A stretch of DNA of 64,000 nucleotides from Solibacillus sp. FSL H8-0523. Its GTDB lineage: Bacteria; Bacillota; Bacilli; Bacillales_A; Planococcaceae. Below the pieces are notes generated by a model. It saw only the letters and a list, made by a program, of their open reading frames with translations, was not told the origin of the DNA and did not search any database. Both the position numbers and the translations under genes were made by a program. Positions 49,943 to 58,535 of this stretch are shown one piece after another; the stretch's first letter is position 1, and each line of letters opens with the position of its first letter. The DNA lies in NCBI RefSeq assembly GCF_038051985.1, contig NZ_CP150291.1, positions 3,906,001-3,970,000 of the forward strand, in the 5' to 3' direction.

Positions 49943-50482
49943 ATGTATCAAGATCAAGAATTAACGATTCGCCCTATTTTAGAAAACGATTTGGAACGTT
50001 TGTGGGAGCTTATTTATAAAGATGAACAGCCAGAGTGGAAGAAATGGGACGCCCCGTATTATCCACACAAGGCTATGCCGTATGATCAGTTTATCAAGTC
50101 GAATCAAGATTGGATTGGCGACGATAGCTATTGGGTCATTGAAGTAGATGGTATTGTACGCGGCATCGTTTCATATTATTGGGAGCATGAGCCTTCTAAA
50201 TGGCTTGAAATGGGCATCGTCCTTCATGAAGCTGGCTCTTGGGGCAACGGAATTGGAACGCGTGCACTTAAATTATGGATCAATCATTTATTTAATACGA
50301 TGCCACTTGTACGCGTCGGTTTCACAACATGGTCAGGCAATGAGCGTATGATTCGTGTCGGAGAAAAGCTCGGCATGCAAATGGAGGCCCGTCTTCGTAA
50401 AGTACGTTTATATGAAGGGCAGTATTACGACTCGATTCGGATGGGCATGTTACGCGAAGAATGGGAAGCGTTTAATCACTAA
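49943..50482 (+). CDS. GNAT acetyltransferase under leader-peptide control
   Basis: 179 residues from ATG 49943, SD AGAGGA in the attenuator. RimJ/RimL-like GNAT: LTIRPILENDLERLWELI, WVIEVDGIVRGIVSYYWEHEPSK, the acetyl-CoA motif near GSWGNGIGTRALKLWI, then VGFTTWSGNERMIRVGEKLGM. The target could be a ribosomal protein, an amino sugar or an antibiotic. The erm/cat-like leader is what makes a drug-related role worth testing. It precedes an M20D hydrolase gene by 18 bases. Confidence 0.88.
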   Translation: MYQDQELTIRPILENDLERLWELIYKDEQPEWKKWDAPYYPHKAMPYDQFIKSNQDWIGDDSYWVIEVDGIVRGIVSYYWEHEPSKWLEMGIVLHEAGSWGNGIGTRALKLWINHLFNTMPLVRVGFTTWSGNERMIRVGEKLGMQMEARLRKVRLYEGQYYDSIRMGMLREEWEAFNH

Positions 50483-50500
50483 CTTTTAGGAGTGGATGAA

Positions 50501-51673
50501 ATGAGCATTGCACACAAGCTACAAGCAAATTTTGATGAAATGGTGCAAATCCGTAGACATTTACACATGTATCCAGAGCTATCATTTAAAGAGGTAAATA
50601 CACCGAAGCTCATTGCTGATAAGCTACGTTCATTCGGCATTGATGTGAAGGAAAACGTTGGAGGTAATGGCGTTGTCGGCTATTTAAAAGGGACATTGGA
50701 TGGACCTACGATTGCTTTACGCGCAGATTTTGATGCCCTACCGATTCAAGATGAAAAGGATGTTAGCTACAAATCAAAAATTGACGGTGTCAGTCATGCT
50801 TGTGGACATGATATCCATACGGCCGCGCTACTTGGTGTCGCAAAAGCACTAAGTGAAGCGCGTGACGAACTTCATGGCAATGTTGTATTCATCCATCAAT
50901 TCGCGGAGGAAGTCGTTCCAGGTGGTGCAAAGGCTATGGTCGAAGCCGGTTGTTTAGATGGTGTAGATTATGTTTACGGGGCGCATGTTTCGTCGTGGTC
51001 TGAACTTGGGACGGTTCTTTTTTGCGAAGGCTATGCGATGGCTGCTGCGGATTTTTTTGAGCTCACGATTCAAGGGAAAGGCGGACACGGTGCATCACCT
51101 CACGAAACGATTGACCCGATTGTCGCGGCCGCGCAATTCGTCTTTGGTGTGCAGCCGATCGTCAGCCGTAACACAGACCCAATCGAATCTGCTGTTATTA
51201 CAGTTGGTAAAATCGAGAGCGGTACAGTCGGCAATGTCATTCCAGATAAAGCCTATTTAACGGGAACCGTACGTACGTTTAATCCCGATATACGAAATCT
51301 CGTCGAACATAAGCTCAACAACTTATGTAGAGCCATTGAAATTCAGTATGATGCCAAATTAGATTTCATCTACACACGTGGCTATGATGCGGTGTATAAC
51401 CACCCTGCTGAAACAGCCGCCTTGCGTGAAGCGGTATCCATTAATTTACCTGAACTACAAGTTGTAAACGTACCACCGCGCATGGGGGCTGAGGATTTTA
51501 CGTATTATTTACAAGAGAAGCCGGGTACATTTTTCTTCGTTGGTGGTGGCAACGAATCCATTAATGCAGTCTATCCACATCACCACCCGAAGTTTGATAT
51601 CGATGAACAGTCGATGATTAATACCGGTACTGTTTTTATCCAAGCGTTGAAATTGCATGGGGTACTTCAATAA
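50501..51673 (+). CDS. M20D family amidohydrolase (YxeP-like)
   Basis: 390 residues from ATG 50501, with AGGAG 8 bases ahead. Family motifs: LRADFDALPIQDE, SHACGHDIHTAALLG, HQFAEEVVPGGAKAMVEAG, the dimer-domain GKGGHGASPHETIDP and the late MGAEDFTYYLQEKPGTFFFVGGG. It hydrolyses an N-acyl amino acid or a similar amide; related enzymes include N-acetyl-diaminopimelate and S-conjugate deacylases. It may share a transcript with the GNAT gene upstream. Confidence 0.9.
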   Translation: MSIAHKLQANFDEMVQIRRHLHMYPELSFKEVNTPKLIADKLRSFGIDVKENVGGNGVVGYLKGTLDGPTIALRADFDALPIQDEKDVSYKSKIDGVSHACGHDIHTAALLGVAKALSEARDELHGNVVFIHQFAEEVVPGGAKAMVEAGCLDGVDYVYGAHVSSWSELGTVLFCEGYAMAAADFFELTIQGKGGHGASPHETIDPIVAAAQFVFGVQPIVSRNTDPIESAVITVGKIESGTVGNVIPDKAYLTGTVRTFNPDIRNLVEHKLNNLCRAIEIQYDAKLDFIYTRGYDAVYNHPAETAALREAVSINLPELQVVNVPPRMGAEDFTYYLQEKPGTFFFVGGGNESINAVYPHHHPKFDIDEQSMINTGTVFIQALKLHGVLQ

Positions 51674-51679
51674 CCCGTT

Positions 51680-51706
51680 AAGAGTCTTAGTTTAACTAAG
51701 ATTCTT
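51680..51706. terminator. Terminator shared by convergent genes
   Basis: AAGAGTCTTAG pairs with CTAAGATTCTT (one mismatch), with T6 on the plus strand. The stop of the minus-strand DUF4440 gene lies inside it. Confidence 0.8.
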
Positions 51707-52069
51707 TTTTAATGCCTCTTCAAGTGACAATGGTGTAATTGTCCCTTGATGGAAGTACAGCTGCCAGCGTCCATCGATTAGCTTCCAAATCGAGCTGCGA
51801 TATGTATTACGATTTCTCGTCGTATCCACAATAAAATACGTCGTAAGCACAACGCCCTCGGCTAATGGATAGAGCTCAAAGTTATGCAAAGACATTTCCG
51901 ACAACACCACACCTGTTTCTAAACATTCTTTTTTATCATATATATATCCTGAGCTACCAATTTCAAAAAATTCATCGGCTAACACTGCATCTAATTTTTC
52001 AGCACTCTCTCGCACATCAGGCTTAATATGACTTTCCTCTAACTTTTTGATATGGTGCTTCAAATCCAT
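51692..52069 (-). CDS. DUF4440 / SnoaL-like (NTF2 fold) protein
   Basis: 125 residues. The helix at the start (HHIKKLEESHIKPDVRESAEKLDAVLADEFFEIGSSG) followed by strands VVLTTYFIVDTTRNRNTYRSSIWKLIDGRWQLYFHQGT is the NTF2-like DUF4440 pattern. Small proteins of this type are isomerase-like or regulatory; no specific function. It is convergent with the M20D gene, and they share a terminator. Confidence 0.8.
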   Translation of the reverse strand: MDLKHHIKKLEESHIKPDVRESAEKLDAVLADEFFEIGSSGYIYDKKECLETGVVLSEMSLHNFELYPLAEGVVLTTYFIVDTTRNRNTYRSSIWKLIDGRWQLYFHQGTITPLSLEEALKKNLS

Positions 52070-52177
52070 AAAATGACCCCCTTTAAAAGATTTATCCCGA
52101 TTTTACTTGTTAATCTTTGTAAAGACAACTAAAATTTATAATATTCGAATAATTAATTTGAAATGGAGGTGGCAAAT

Positions 52178-52738
52178 TTGAAAAAAGAAAAAAATGAACT
52201 TGTTGAATGGTTAAAAGTTATTGTGTTAACGGCTGTATTTGTTATTGGGATTCGTTCGTTTATTTTTTCCCCCATTACGGTAGATGGTGCCTCGATGATG
52301 CCTACATATGAAAATGGTGATCGCGTCATTGTCAATAAAATCGGAAAGACCATTTCGGATTTAGATCGTTTTGATATTATCGTTTTTAAAGCACCTGATG
52401 AACGAAATTTCATAAAGCGTATTATTGGTTTACCAGGTGATCATATCGCTTATAAAAATGACGAACTGTATGTAAATGGTGAGAAATTGGAGGAGCCTTA
52501 TTTAGCAAAGTTTAAATCTGAATTAAATGGCTTTGGCGATTTAACGTATGACTTCACATTAGAGCAACTGACAGATGCTGCAAAAATCCCTGAAGATTAT
52601 TATTTAGTTTTAGGTGATAACCGCCGCAAAAGCAGTGATAGCCGTGACCCACGTGTCGGATTAGTTGCTAAAGATCAGATTCTCGGTAAAGCGCATATTC
52701 GCATTTATCCGTTTACTGACATAGGCTTAGTAAATTAA
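52178..52738 (+). CDS. lepB: Type I signal peptidase
   Basis: 186 residues from TTG 52178, 8 bases after GGAGG; the frame also begins at ATG 52163 inside the SD. One N-terminal membrane helix is followed by the catalytic Ser39 (DGASMMPT) and Lys80 (RNFIKRIIGLPGD), with the GDNRRKSSDSRDPR box later. It cleaves signal peptides of exported proteins at the outer face of the membrane (Sip type). Size fits Bacillus SipS/T/U/V. It leads a small run of plus-strand genes. Confidence 0.95.
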   Translation: MKKEKNELVEWLKVIVLTAVFVIGIRSFIFSPITVDGASMMPTYENGDRVIVNKIGKTISDLDRFDIIVFKAPDERNFIKRIIGLPGDHIAYKNDELYVNGEKLEEPYLAKFKSELNGFGDLTYDFTLEQLTDAAKIPEDYYLVLGDNRRKSSDSRDPRVGLVAKDQILGKAHIRIYPFTDIGLVN

Positions 52739-52755
52739 ATTTGGAGGTGACAACA

Positions 52756-53298
52756 ATGAACTTTCCTATACTAGAAACCGAACGTCTCGTATTACGTAAA
52801 TTAAAAATTGAAGATGCCGACGAAATGTATATCTACGCATCAAACGATGACGTAACAAAATATGTGCTATGGGATTCGCATACATCGCCTGAACAAACGA
52901 AGCGGTTTTTACAGTTTATGATTGATAAATATGAGCAAGAAAATTATGCATGGGCTGTTACATTAAAGGACTCTGATGAATTTATCGGCACGATTGATTA
53001 TGTCATGCTCGACAAAAAAGAACGTATTGGCGAAATCGGTTATGCGTTATCACATCTTTACTGGGGCAAGGGCTATATGAGTGAAGCCGCAAAGGCGATA
53101 CTTCATTACGGCTTTACAGAACTCCACTTAGAACGCATTCAAGCTCGTTGTTTCACTGAAAATATTGGCTCTGAGCGCGTCATGCAAAAGGCTGGCATGG
53201 TATATGAAGGAACAATGCGTAAGGCAAAACTTTCTAAAGGCACTTATTATGATTTAAAAATGTATTCGATGATCCGAGAAGAAGCGGACCTTTCGTAA
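52756..53298 (+). CDS. GNAT family acetyltransferase (RimJ/RimL type)
   Basis: 180 residues from ATG 52756, with GGAGGTGACAACA upstream. LETERLVLRKLKIEDADEMY begins the family, with the acetyl-CoA loop in YWGKGYMSEAAKAIL and the ending RIQARCFTENIGSERVMQKAGM. It acetylates an amine, target unknown. It starts 17 bases past the signal peptidase stop and is followed 13 bases later by a NUDIX gene, so the three are likely one operon. Confidence 0.9.
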   Translation: MNFPILETERLVLRKLKIEDADEMYIYASNDDVTKYVLWDSHTSPEQTKRFLQFMIDKYEQENYAWAVTLKDSDEFIGTIDYVMLDKKERIGEIGYALSHLYWGKGYMSEAAKAILHYGFTELHLERIQARCFTENIGSERVMQKAGMVYEGTMRKAKLSKGTYYDLKMYSMIREEADLS

Positions 53299-53311
53299 AG
53301 GAGGCACTTTC

Positions 53312-53776
53312 ATGACACAAGATTTAACAATTTCCTTAACTGACGGAAAGCTGAATATTCGTGTTGCTATTTGGATTGAACACGAAGAAAACATACTCGT
53401 CAGCGAATTTCCAAACAATCTTATTACCTTACCTGGTGGACGCGTAAAATTTGATGAATCGAGTAATGATGCCGCTATTCGTGAGCTATACGAGGAAACA
53501 GGCGAAAATCTAGAAAATATGCAGCTATTCGCGATCATTGAAAATTTCTTTACACTAGAAACTACCTGTCATGAAATCTTATACGTTTACCGAGGCACCA
53601 TTCCGTATAAAGAAACGTATGTCGGCATTGATTATGACGACCAGAAATTGTACTGGTTACCGAAAACAGAAATCCACCAATTAAAACCCCAAGCGCTTGC
53701 GCAACTTATACATAAGGATGATGTAGGCGTTGTGCATATTGTGAACCGGGATTTAAATAAGAGGTATCGCTTGTAA
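53312..53776 (+). CDS. NUDIX hydrolase
   Basis: 154 residues, AAAGGAGGCACTTTC in front of the ATG. The Nudix box is GGRVKFDESSNDAAIRELYEETGEN, complete. N-terminal strands (VAIWIEHEENILVSEF) and WLPKTEIHQLKPQAL fit the 8-oxo-dGTP/ADP-ribose-type fold, substrate unknown. The last codons lie in a terminator hairpin, marking the operon end. Confidence 0.9.
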   Translation: MTQDLTISLTDGKLNIRVAIWIEHEENILVSEFPNNLITLPGGRVKFDESSNDAAIRELYEETGENLENMQLFAIIENFFTLETTCHEILYVYRGTIPYKETYVGIDYDDQKLYWLPKTEIHQLKPQALAQLIHKDDVGVVHIVNRDLNKRYRL

Positions 53777-53794
53777 GCATACCTCTTATTTTTT
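53758..53794 (+). terminator. Terminator overlapping the NUDIX stop
   Basis: TAAGAGGTAT (53758-53767) pairs with ATACCTCTTA (53779-53788), then TTTTTT. Confidence 0.85.
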
Positions 53795-54362
53795 ATATAG
53801 GTAAATGCGTGATTTCATTAAAGCTTTTAATGGCCCATACATTCTTTTCATAAATAATTTCCGATAAACAAGCATTCGCTAGCTTCGTTTTACCCGAACC
53901 AATTTCATCGTTAGAGAGCACCGCTAAAATACAATTAATGACCCCTCCATGTGCGACTAAAATAATTTTTTTCTCACTTCGCTGTTCTCTAATTTGTTTT
54001 AATCCCTTTATTACACGCTCTCTTAAAGCCTCTTTCGTTTCTTGATTCGGGTAATTACGGTTAGGGAATTTTTCTATACGCTTTTCGTAGCTCATACCCT
54101 CTGCCTGTCCGTAATTGCGTTCAATAAATAATGGCGCTTCGATAATTGGTAATGCATTGTTTTGCGCAATGATTTGCGCCGTTTGCTTTGCACGTTTCAA
54201 GGGACTTGTCAGCACGATTTCGTAACCACTTCCCTTTAAAAATTGCGCGCATTGTTCTGCCTGCTTTAAGCCGTTCTCATTTAATTCAATATCCGTATGT
54301 CCTTGCAACTTTCCTGCTTTATTCCAGTCCGTTTCACCATGTCTTACTAAACATATTTCCAT
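53793..54362 (-). CDS. Histidine phosphatase family protein (phosphoglycerate-mutase-like)
   Basis: 189 residues from ATG 54362, with AAGGAG 9 bases upstream. The catalytic LVRHGETDWN motif lies at the N-terminus, then LTSPLKRAKQTA, and the second His in LVAHGGVINC. Members dephosphorylate small phosphates such as alpha-ribazole phosphate or nucleotides. The substrate is unknown. It follows the TPR gene by 22 bases on the same strand, so the two may be co-transcribed. Confidence 0.9.
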   Translation of the reverse strand: MEICLVRHGETDWNKAGKLQGHTDIELNENGLKQAEQCAQFLKGSGYEIVLTSPLKRAKQTAQIIAQNNALPIIEAPLFIERNYGQAEGMSYEKRIEKFPNRNYPNQETKEALRERVIKGLKQIREQRSEKKIILVAHGGVINCILAVLSNDEIGSGKTKLANACLSEIIYEKNVWAIKSFNEITHLPI

Positions 54363-54384
54363 TTTCAGGAACTCCTTTTTCAAA

Positions 54385-54876
54385 TTATCTCCATGTTTCA
54401 TCTAACTTGTCCGCATAAAATTCAATCGCCCGCTTATACGTTAAAATCGCATCGTCCCTTGTCGTGCTTGTAATGCATTTTAACAGTAGCTCCATTGCTT
54501 CACTATGCTGCCGTAAATTATGGAGTGTCATGGCATAAAACACTTTTAATGACTCATCTTCGGGAAACTGATGGATAGCCTTTTCAAAAATATTCTTTGA
54601 TTTCTCGTACTCTCCGAGCGCGCGGTATGTACTACCTAATCCTAAATACGCACCGTGTAAATCGTCTTTTTGTAAATCTCCTTGAATCGCGATTTCATAA
54701 TACGGAACAGCCTGTGTTTCTTCCCCTAGACAATCACAACTCCATGCGCATTGATAGTTTATATAAGCATCATTGGGATATTCATTGGCTAATGCCACAA
54801 GTAATTTATTTGATTCCTTTAATTTATTTTCTTTTCGATATTGTATTGCTTGATTTAGTGTTTCTGTAGCTGACAT
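54385..54876 (-). CDS. Tetratricopeptide repeat protein
   Basis: 163 residues, all helical. At least three TPR units are visible (NLLVALANEYPNDAYINYQCAW-like, GAYLGLGSTYRALGEYEKSKNIFEKAI, SLKVFYAMTLHNLRQHSEAMELLLK). TPRs mediate protein contacts; no catalytic domain. AGGAGG precedes the ATG. Likely first gene of a pair with the histidine phosphatase. Confidence 0.85.
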   Translation of the reverse strand: MSATETLNQAIQYRKENKLKESNKLLVALANEYPNDAYINYQCAWSCDCLGEETQAVPYYEIAIQGDLQKDDLHGAYLGLGSTYRALGEYEKSKNIFEKAIHQFPEDESLKVFYAMTLHNLRQHSEAMELLLKCITSTTRDDAILTYKRAIEFYADKLDETWR

Positions 54877-54887
54877 AGAAATACCTC

Positions 54888-55163
54888 CTACTTATAAATC
54901 ATTTCGTATTGAATAAGTACACTATCCATCCCTAAATAGTGCTCAGTTCCATTTCTACTTACTTCTTAAATCCCAATGCGCTTAAAATCCGTCGCCTTAT
55001 TCGTCACACAATGCATCCACCACTCGTTCAGCTCCTGTTCATCACGATTTGTTTCCCAACCGTTTGCTAAACAAAAAGTATCGTCCTTACTCCATATTAA
55101 AACCGCTGTAAAATCGGCCATTGTTATTGGACGAAGCTGTATCAATTGCTTATTAGTCACCAT
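54888..55163 (-). pseudogene. Broken GNAT acetyltransferase gene
   Basis: The N-terminal 65 codons read as a GNAT start (IQLRPITMADFTAVLIWSKDDTFCLANGW and so on) and end in a TAA at 54966. The same frame continues for 25 codons with a C-terminal-like tail (GTEHYLGMDSVLIQYEM). The acetyl-CoA binding middle, about 80-90 residues, is missing. A deletion and an in-frame stop have inactivated it. Confidence 0.75.
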
Positions 55164-55333
55164 TACTAGCTCCTTTATCGAATTATTTTCATTGCGGAAT
55201 TGTTTTTTCTTATGTGGATTTCCTTGAAAAAGGTTATACTTTCCTATCCACTAAAAAATAATGAGAATAAATTTATACTCGCTTCGTTGTACTCTATGAA
55301 AAAGCTTTTTCACTAAATTAAGGAGCCTAGCCT

Positions 55334-55897
55334 ATGAAAAGTTCACCGAATAATTTTATCGATCGATTAAAAAAACAAAAGGAAGATGCCCTTGATTATA
55401 TTATCGATACTTACATGCCACTTGTAAAAGCCATCGCGCATAAAATTTTGCATACCCAGTCCAAGCAAGATATAGACGAATGCATCAATGATGTGTTTTT
55501 AAGCGTTTGGCAAAATGCCGTGCAATTTCAAGGGAACACAGAGGACTTTAAAAAATGGATTGGCATGATTACGAAATATAAAGCAATCGACCGCTACCGA
55601 CAATATGAAAAACGTGCCGCTCGTGAGCAATCCGATGCAGTATTACCACAGCAGCAAACAAGCTACACGACCGAACATAAAATACTCGAGCGTGAACAAA
55701 AAAACGAGCTGCTGTTTGCACTCAGTCAATTAGCTGAGCTTGATCGCCATATTTTTATTATGAAATATTATTTAGAGCTAACAAATAACGAAATTGCCGA
55801 TACGCTCGGACTAACAAAGGCCGCTGTAGATAATCGCTTATACCGAGGGAAAAAGGAACTCGCACAACATGACAGTTTAAAGGAGCGCTTTATATGA
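55334..55897 (+). CDS. Sigma-70 family (ECF-like) RNA polymerase sigma factor
   Basis: 187 residues, AAGGAG about 8 bases before the ATG. Region 2 is IIDTYMPLVKAIAHKILHTQSKQDIDECINDVFLSVWQN. After a variable linker, region 4 is LAELDRHIFIMKYYLELTNNEIADTLGLTKAAVDNRLYRGKKEL. It is the first of two overlapping genes; the second is a DUF4179 protein. This pair resembles Bacillus sigma/anti-sigma cassettes. The regulon is unknown. Confidence 0.92.
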   Translation: MKSSPNNFIDRLKKQKEDALDYIIDTYMPLVKAIAHKILHTQSKQDIDECINDVFLSVWQNAVQFQGNTEDFKKWIGMITKYKAIDRYRQYEKRAAREQSDAVLPQQQTSYTTEHKILEREQKNELLFALSQLAELDRHIFIMKYYLELTNNEIADTLGLTKAAVDNRLYRGKKELAQHDSLKERFI

Positions 55898-56919
55898 GTA
55901 TGAAAGAATGGATGGAGCTCGACATCGATCACTTAGAAATAGAACCTGTAACAGAACTTGAAAAACAACGTGTGAAACAACACATACTTAAAAAACGTAA
56001 AAAAACGCCACTTTGGAAGTCAATTGGCGTGGCAGCTGTACTACTTATTAGTGCTACTACTGTGACAACATTTGCCTTCCCATCTGTCGCCGCTCAAATT
56101 CCGTTTATGAATAATGTCATGAGCTACTTTAATGACGATTACGGACAATATACAAATTTCGAACTGTTCTCCGATGATTTAAGCCTTGTCGACTCGGACA
56201 ATGGCGTTTCGATTTTAATCGATCATGCTGTGTATGATGGCACGAATATTATTGTTTCTTATGCTTTGGAAACAGAAAAAGACTTAGGAAAATCCATTGG
56301 CGTTAGTGGGGGCAATTGGTTTGATGTTAAAGATGCCATTGCGATAAGAGGTAGTGATTATATTATTCAAATCGATGATACACACTATGTCGGTGTCGCT
56401 GAATTCACACCTACCTTTAAAACCGGCATAAACCCTGAAACAATTGAAGTATCTTTTAAGCCAAAAGCTTTTTATAATTACGAAACTCTTCTGGAAGTGA
56501 AGGGAGATTGGTCATTTAACTTCTCGCTCAATCGTGTAGATGGCACTGTTGTTACAGTAAATGAAACCGTAAAAAATGAGCAAGTAAGTCTGACATTAAA
56601 TTCAATCGAGTTTACGGATGTCTCTACCGTTTTAGCCTATACACAATTTGCAAGTGAGGACTTACGCAAAGAGTGGCTATCTGTTACACCTACCCTTACA
56701 GTAAAGGACGATTTAGGCAACATTTACGTAGATGGTTTAGGTGGTGGTGGTTCAACTTCTGACGACTTTATAACATTTACCGGTACAACTTACTTTGGCG
56801 CAATTAAAGATGGTGCAACAAAGTTATTTATTGAGCCAACAGCCATTGCTAGCTTAGAAAATGGACGTGGGCATGAAAAAATTCAGCTTGATTCAATTGT
56901 GATTGAACTAACAAAATAA
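55894..56919 (+). CDS. DUF4179 membrane protein, probable anti-sigma partner
   Basis: 341 residues from ATG 55894, which overlaps the sigma stop (ATGA) and has AAGGAG 8 bases in front inside the sigma gene. A short cytoplasmic part (about 1-45) is followed by one membrane helix (VAAVLLISATTVTTFAF). The rest is an extracytoplasmic DUF4179 domain. In such pairs the short N-terminus is thought to bind the sigma factor. Unlike the 9-kb pair, this one belongs to a named domain family. Confidence 0.85.
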   Translation: MSMKEWMELDIDHLEIEPVTELEKQRVKQHILKKRKKTPLWKSIGVAAVLLISATTVTTFAFPSVAAQIPFMNNVMSYFNDDYGQYTNFELFSDDLSLVDSDNGVSILIDHAVYDGTNIIVSYALETEKDLGKSIGVSGGNWFDVKDAIAIRGSDYIIQIDDTHYVGVAEFTPTFKTGINPETIEVSFKPKAFYNYETLLEVKGDWSFNFSLNRVDGTVVTVNETVKNEQVSLTLNSIEFTDVSTVLAYTQFASEDLRKEWLSVTPTLTVKDDLGNIYVDGLGGGGSTSDDFITFTGTTYFGAIKDGATKLFIEPTAIASLENGRGHEKIQLDSIVIELTK

Positions 56920-56927
56920 CTGTACGT

Positions 56928-56959
56928 CAACGTTGCAAACTTCTTGTAGCGTTGTTTTT
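56928..56959 (+). terminator. Terminator after the sigma/DUF4179 pair
   Basis: CAACGTTGCAA pairs with TTGTAGCGTTG (two G-U pairs) around ACTTC, then TTTTT. Confidence 0.8.
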
Positions 56960-57054
56960 ATTGCTTCCTCCCCTTGATTTCCGAAAAAGAAGGATTTCAG
57001 ACAAACTTTATTGAAATACTAAAAATGCGTTTTCACATCGAGAGGAGTTTTTAC

Positions 57055-57528
57055 GTGAGTATTATCGAACAACGCCTACACGAATTAGGCTTACAGCTAC
57101 CTGAAGCAACACCTCCACTTTATCACTATGTTCCTGTAACCATTCATCAAAATGTCGCTTACATTAGCGGACAAGTACCGCGCATTAATGGACAGATTCC
57201 GTTCCCTGGTAAAGTCGGACAAGACGTTACAATCGAGCAGGCCGCGGAACTCGCGGAATACTGTGTACTTAAAGCGCTTAGCTGTTTAAAAGCACAGATA
57301 GGTTCCTTAGACCAAGTTGAACAAATTTTAAAATTAACAGGCTATGTTCAAGTAGTACCAAACTTTTACGAGCCATCGAAAGTGCTAGATGCCGCTTCTG
57401 CTTTACTTGAGAAGATCTTTGGTGAAAAAGGACGTCACGCGCGGACTGCGGTTGGCGTAGCCACTCTACCAAGTAACACGCCAGTTGAAATTGATTTTAT
57501 CATTGCGCTTAAAGGAGAGAACCGATGA
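57055..57528 (+). CDS. RidA family enamine/imine deaminase (YjgF-type)
   Basis: 157 residues from GTG 57055, with GAGGAG 7 bases ahead; longer in-frame starts lack an SD. Family features include YITIxxNVAYISGQVPR-type segment (here VTIHQNVAYISGQVPR), the central GQDVTIEQAAELAEYCVLKAL, and the ending RTAVGVATLPSNTPVEIDFI. RidA proteins hydrolyse the reactive 2-aminoacrylate and 2-aminocrotonate made by PLP dehydratases. It overlaps the dehydratase gene by 4 bases (ATGA), so detoxifier and source are made together. Confidence 0.9.
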   Translation: MSIIEQRLHELGLQLPEATPPLYHYVPVTIHQNVAYISGQVPRINGQIPFPGKVGQDVTIEQAAELAEYCVLKALSCLKAQIGSLDQVEQILKLTGYVQVVPNFYEPSKVLDAASALLEKIFGEKGRHARTAVGVATLPSNTPVEIDFIIALKGENR

Positions 57529-58493
57529 TTACATTAAAGGATATTCAAGAAGCACGAACGCGCATACAACAGGTTGTCTATGAAACGCCTATTCTTCAAT
57601 CGGAGCAGCTGTCGAAATTGTGCGGCAATCAGCTCTTTTTAAAAGCGGAGCACCTGCAAAAAACAGGTTCCTTTAAAATACGTGGAGCAAGTAATATGGG
57701 TATTCATGCAATTGAAAACGGTGCCGAGTACGTCACAACAGCTTCATCAGGTAATCACGGTCAGGCCGTTGCCTACGTGGCAAATCGATATGGTATCCCT
57801 TCAACGATTGTTGTACCCGAAAATGCGAGTCAGTGCAAAATTAATGCCATCACTGGCTATAGTGGGCTCGTTGAAAAATGTGGTACCACATCTGGTGAGC
57901 GTTTGCCAAGAGCGCAGCAAATCGCCACTGAGCAAAACGGTGTCTATATTCCCCCTTACGATGACCCGCTTATTATGGCCGGTCAAGGGACAGTCGGTCT
58001 TGAAATTTTACAGCAGCTCTCAAATATTGATGCCATAGTTGTACCAATTGGCGGTGGTGGGTTGATTTCAGGTATTTTAACAGCCGTCAAAGAAACAAAT
58101 CCAGCCATTCAAATTATTGGCGTTGAACCTGAACTTGCGAATGACACCTATTTATCACTACAAAACAAAAAAATCACGGCAATTCCCGCAACAAACACGA
58201 TAGCAGATGGCCTCCGCACAAACCAACCAGGCGATTTAACATTCCCGGTTTTATCAAAATATTTAGATGACCTCGTACTCGTCAGTGAAGAGGAAATCCG
58301 CATGGCCTTTAGCATTGTACTCGAACGCACCAAACAGCTAATCGAACCATCCAGCGCTACAACCATTGCAGCTGCGCTTTATGGGAAGCTCAATCTACAA
58401 GGAAAGAACATCGTCACACTGATTTCTGGTGGCAATGTAGATATTGAACACGTAGATAAGCTCATTGTAGATACAACTACATTTGTTCAATAA
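57525..58493 (+). CDS. Threonine/serine dehydratase (PLP)
   Basis: 322 residues, the catabolic size without a C-terminal ACT domain. The PLP lysine lies in KTGSFKIRGASN, the Gly-rich phosphate loop is VPIGGGGLISG, and SSGNHGQA supports the substrate. It deaminates threonine (to 2-oxobutyrate) or serine through the enamine that RidA clears. Allosteric isoleucine control is not expected without the ACT part. It overlaps the RidA-family gene upstream. Confidence 0.92.
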   Translation: MITLKDIQEARTRIQQVVYETPILQSEQLSKLCGNQLFLKAEHLQKTGSFKIRGASNMGIHAIENGAEYVTTASSGNHGQAVAYVANRYGIPSTIVVPENASQCKINAITGYSGLVEKCGTTSGERLPRAQQIATEQNGVYIPPYDDPLIMAGQGTVGLEILQQLSNIDAIVVPIGGGGLISGILTAVKETNPAIQIIGVEPELANDTYLSLQNKKITAIPATNTIADGLRTNQPGDLTFPVLSKYLDDLVLVSEEEIRMAFSIVLERTKQLIEPSSATTIAAALYGKLNLQGKNIVTLISGGNVDIEHVDKLIVDTTTFVQ

Positions 58494-58509
58494 ATAATGA
58501 AGCGAAAAT

Positions 58510-58535
58510 GCCACTAACAACATTTAGTTAGTGGC
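58510..58535. terminator. Terminator between convergent genes
   Basis: GCCACTAAC pairs with GTTAGTGGC. The stop of the HAD gene at 58524 lies in its loop region. Confidence 0.8.
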
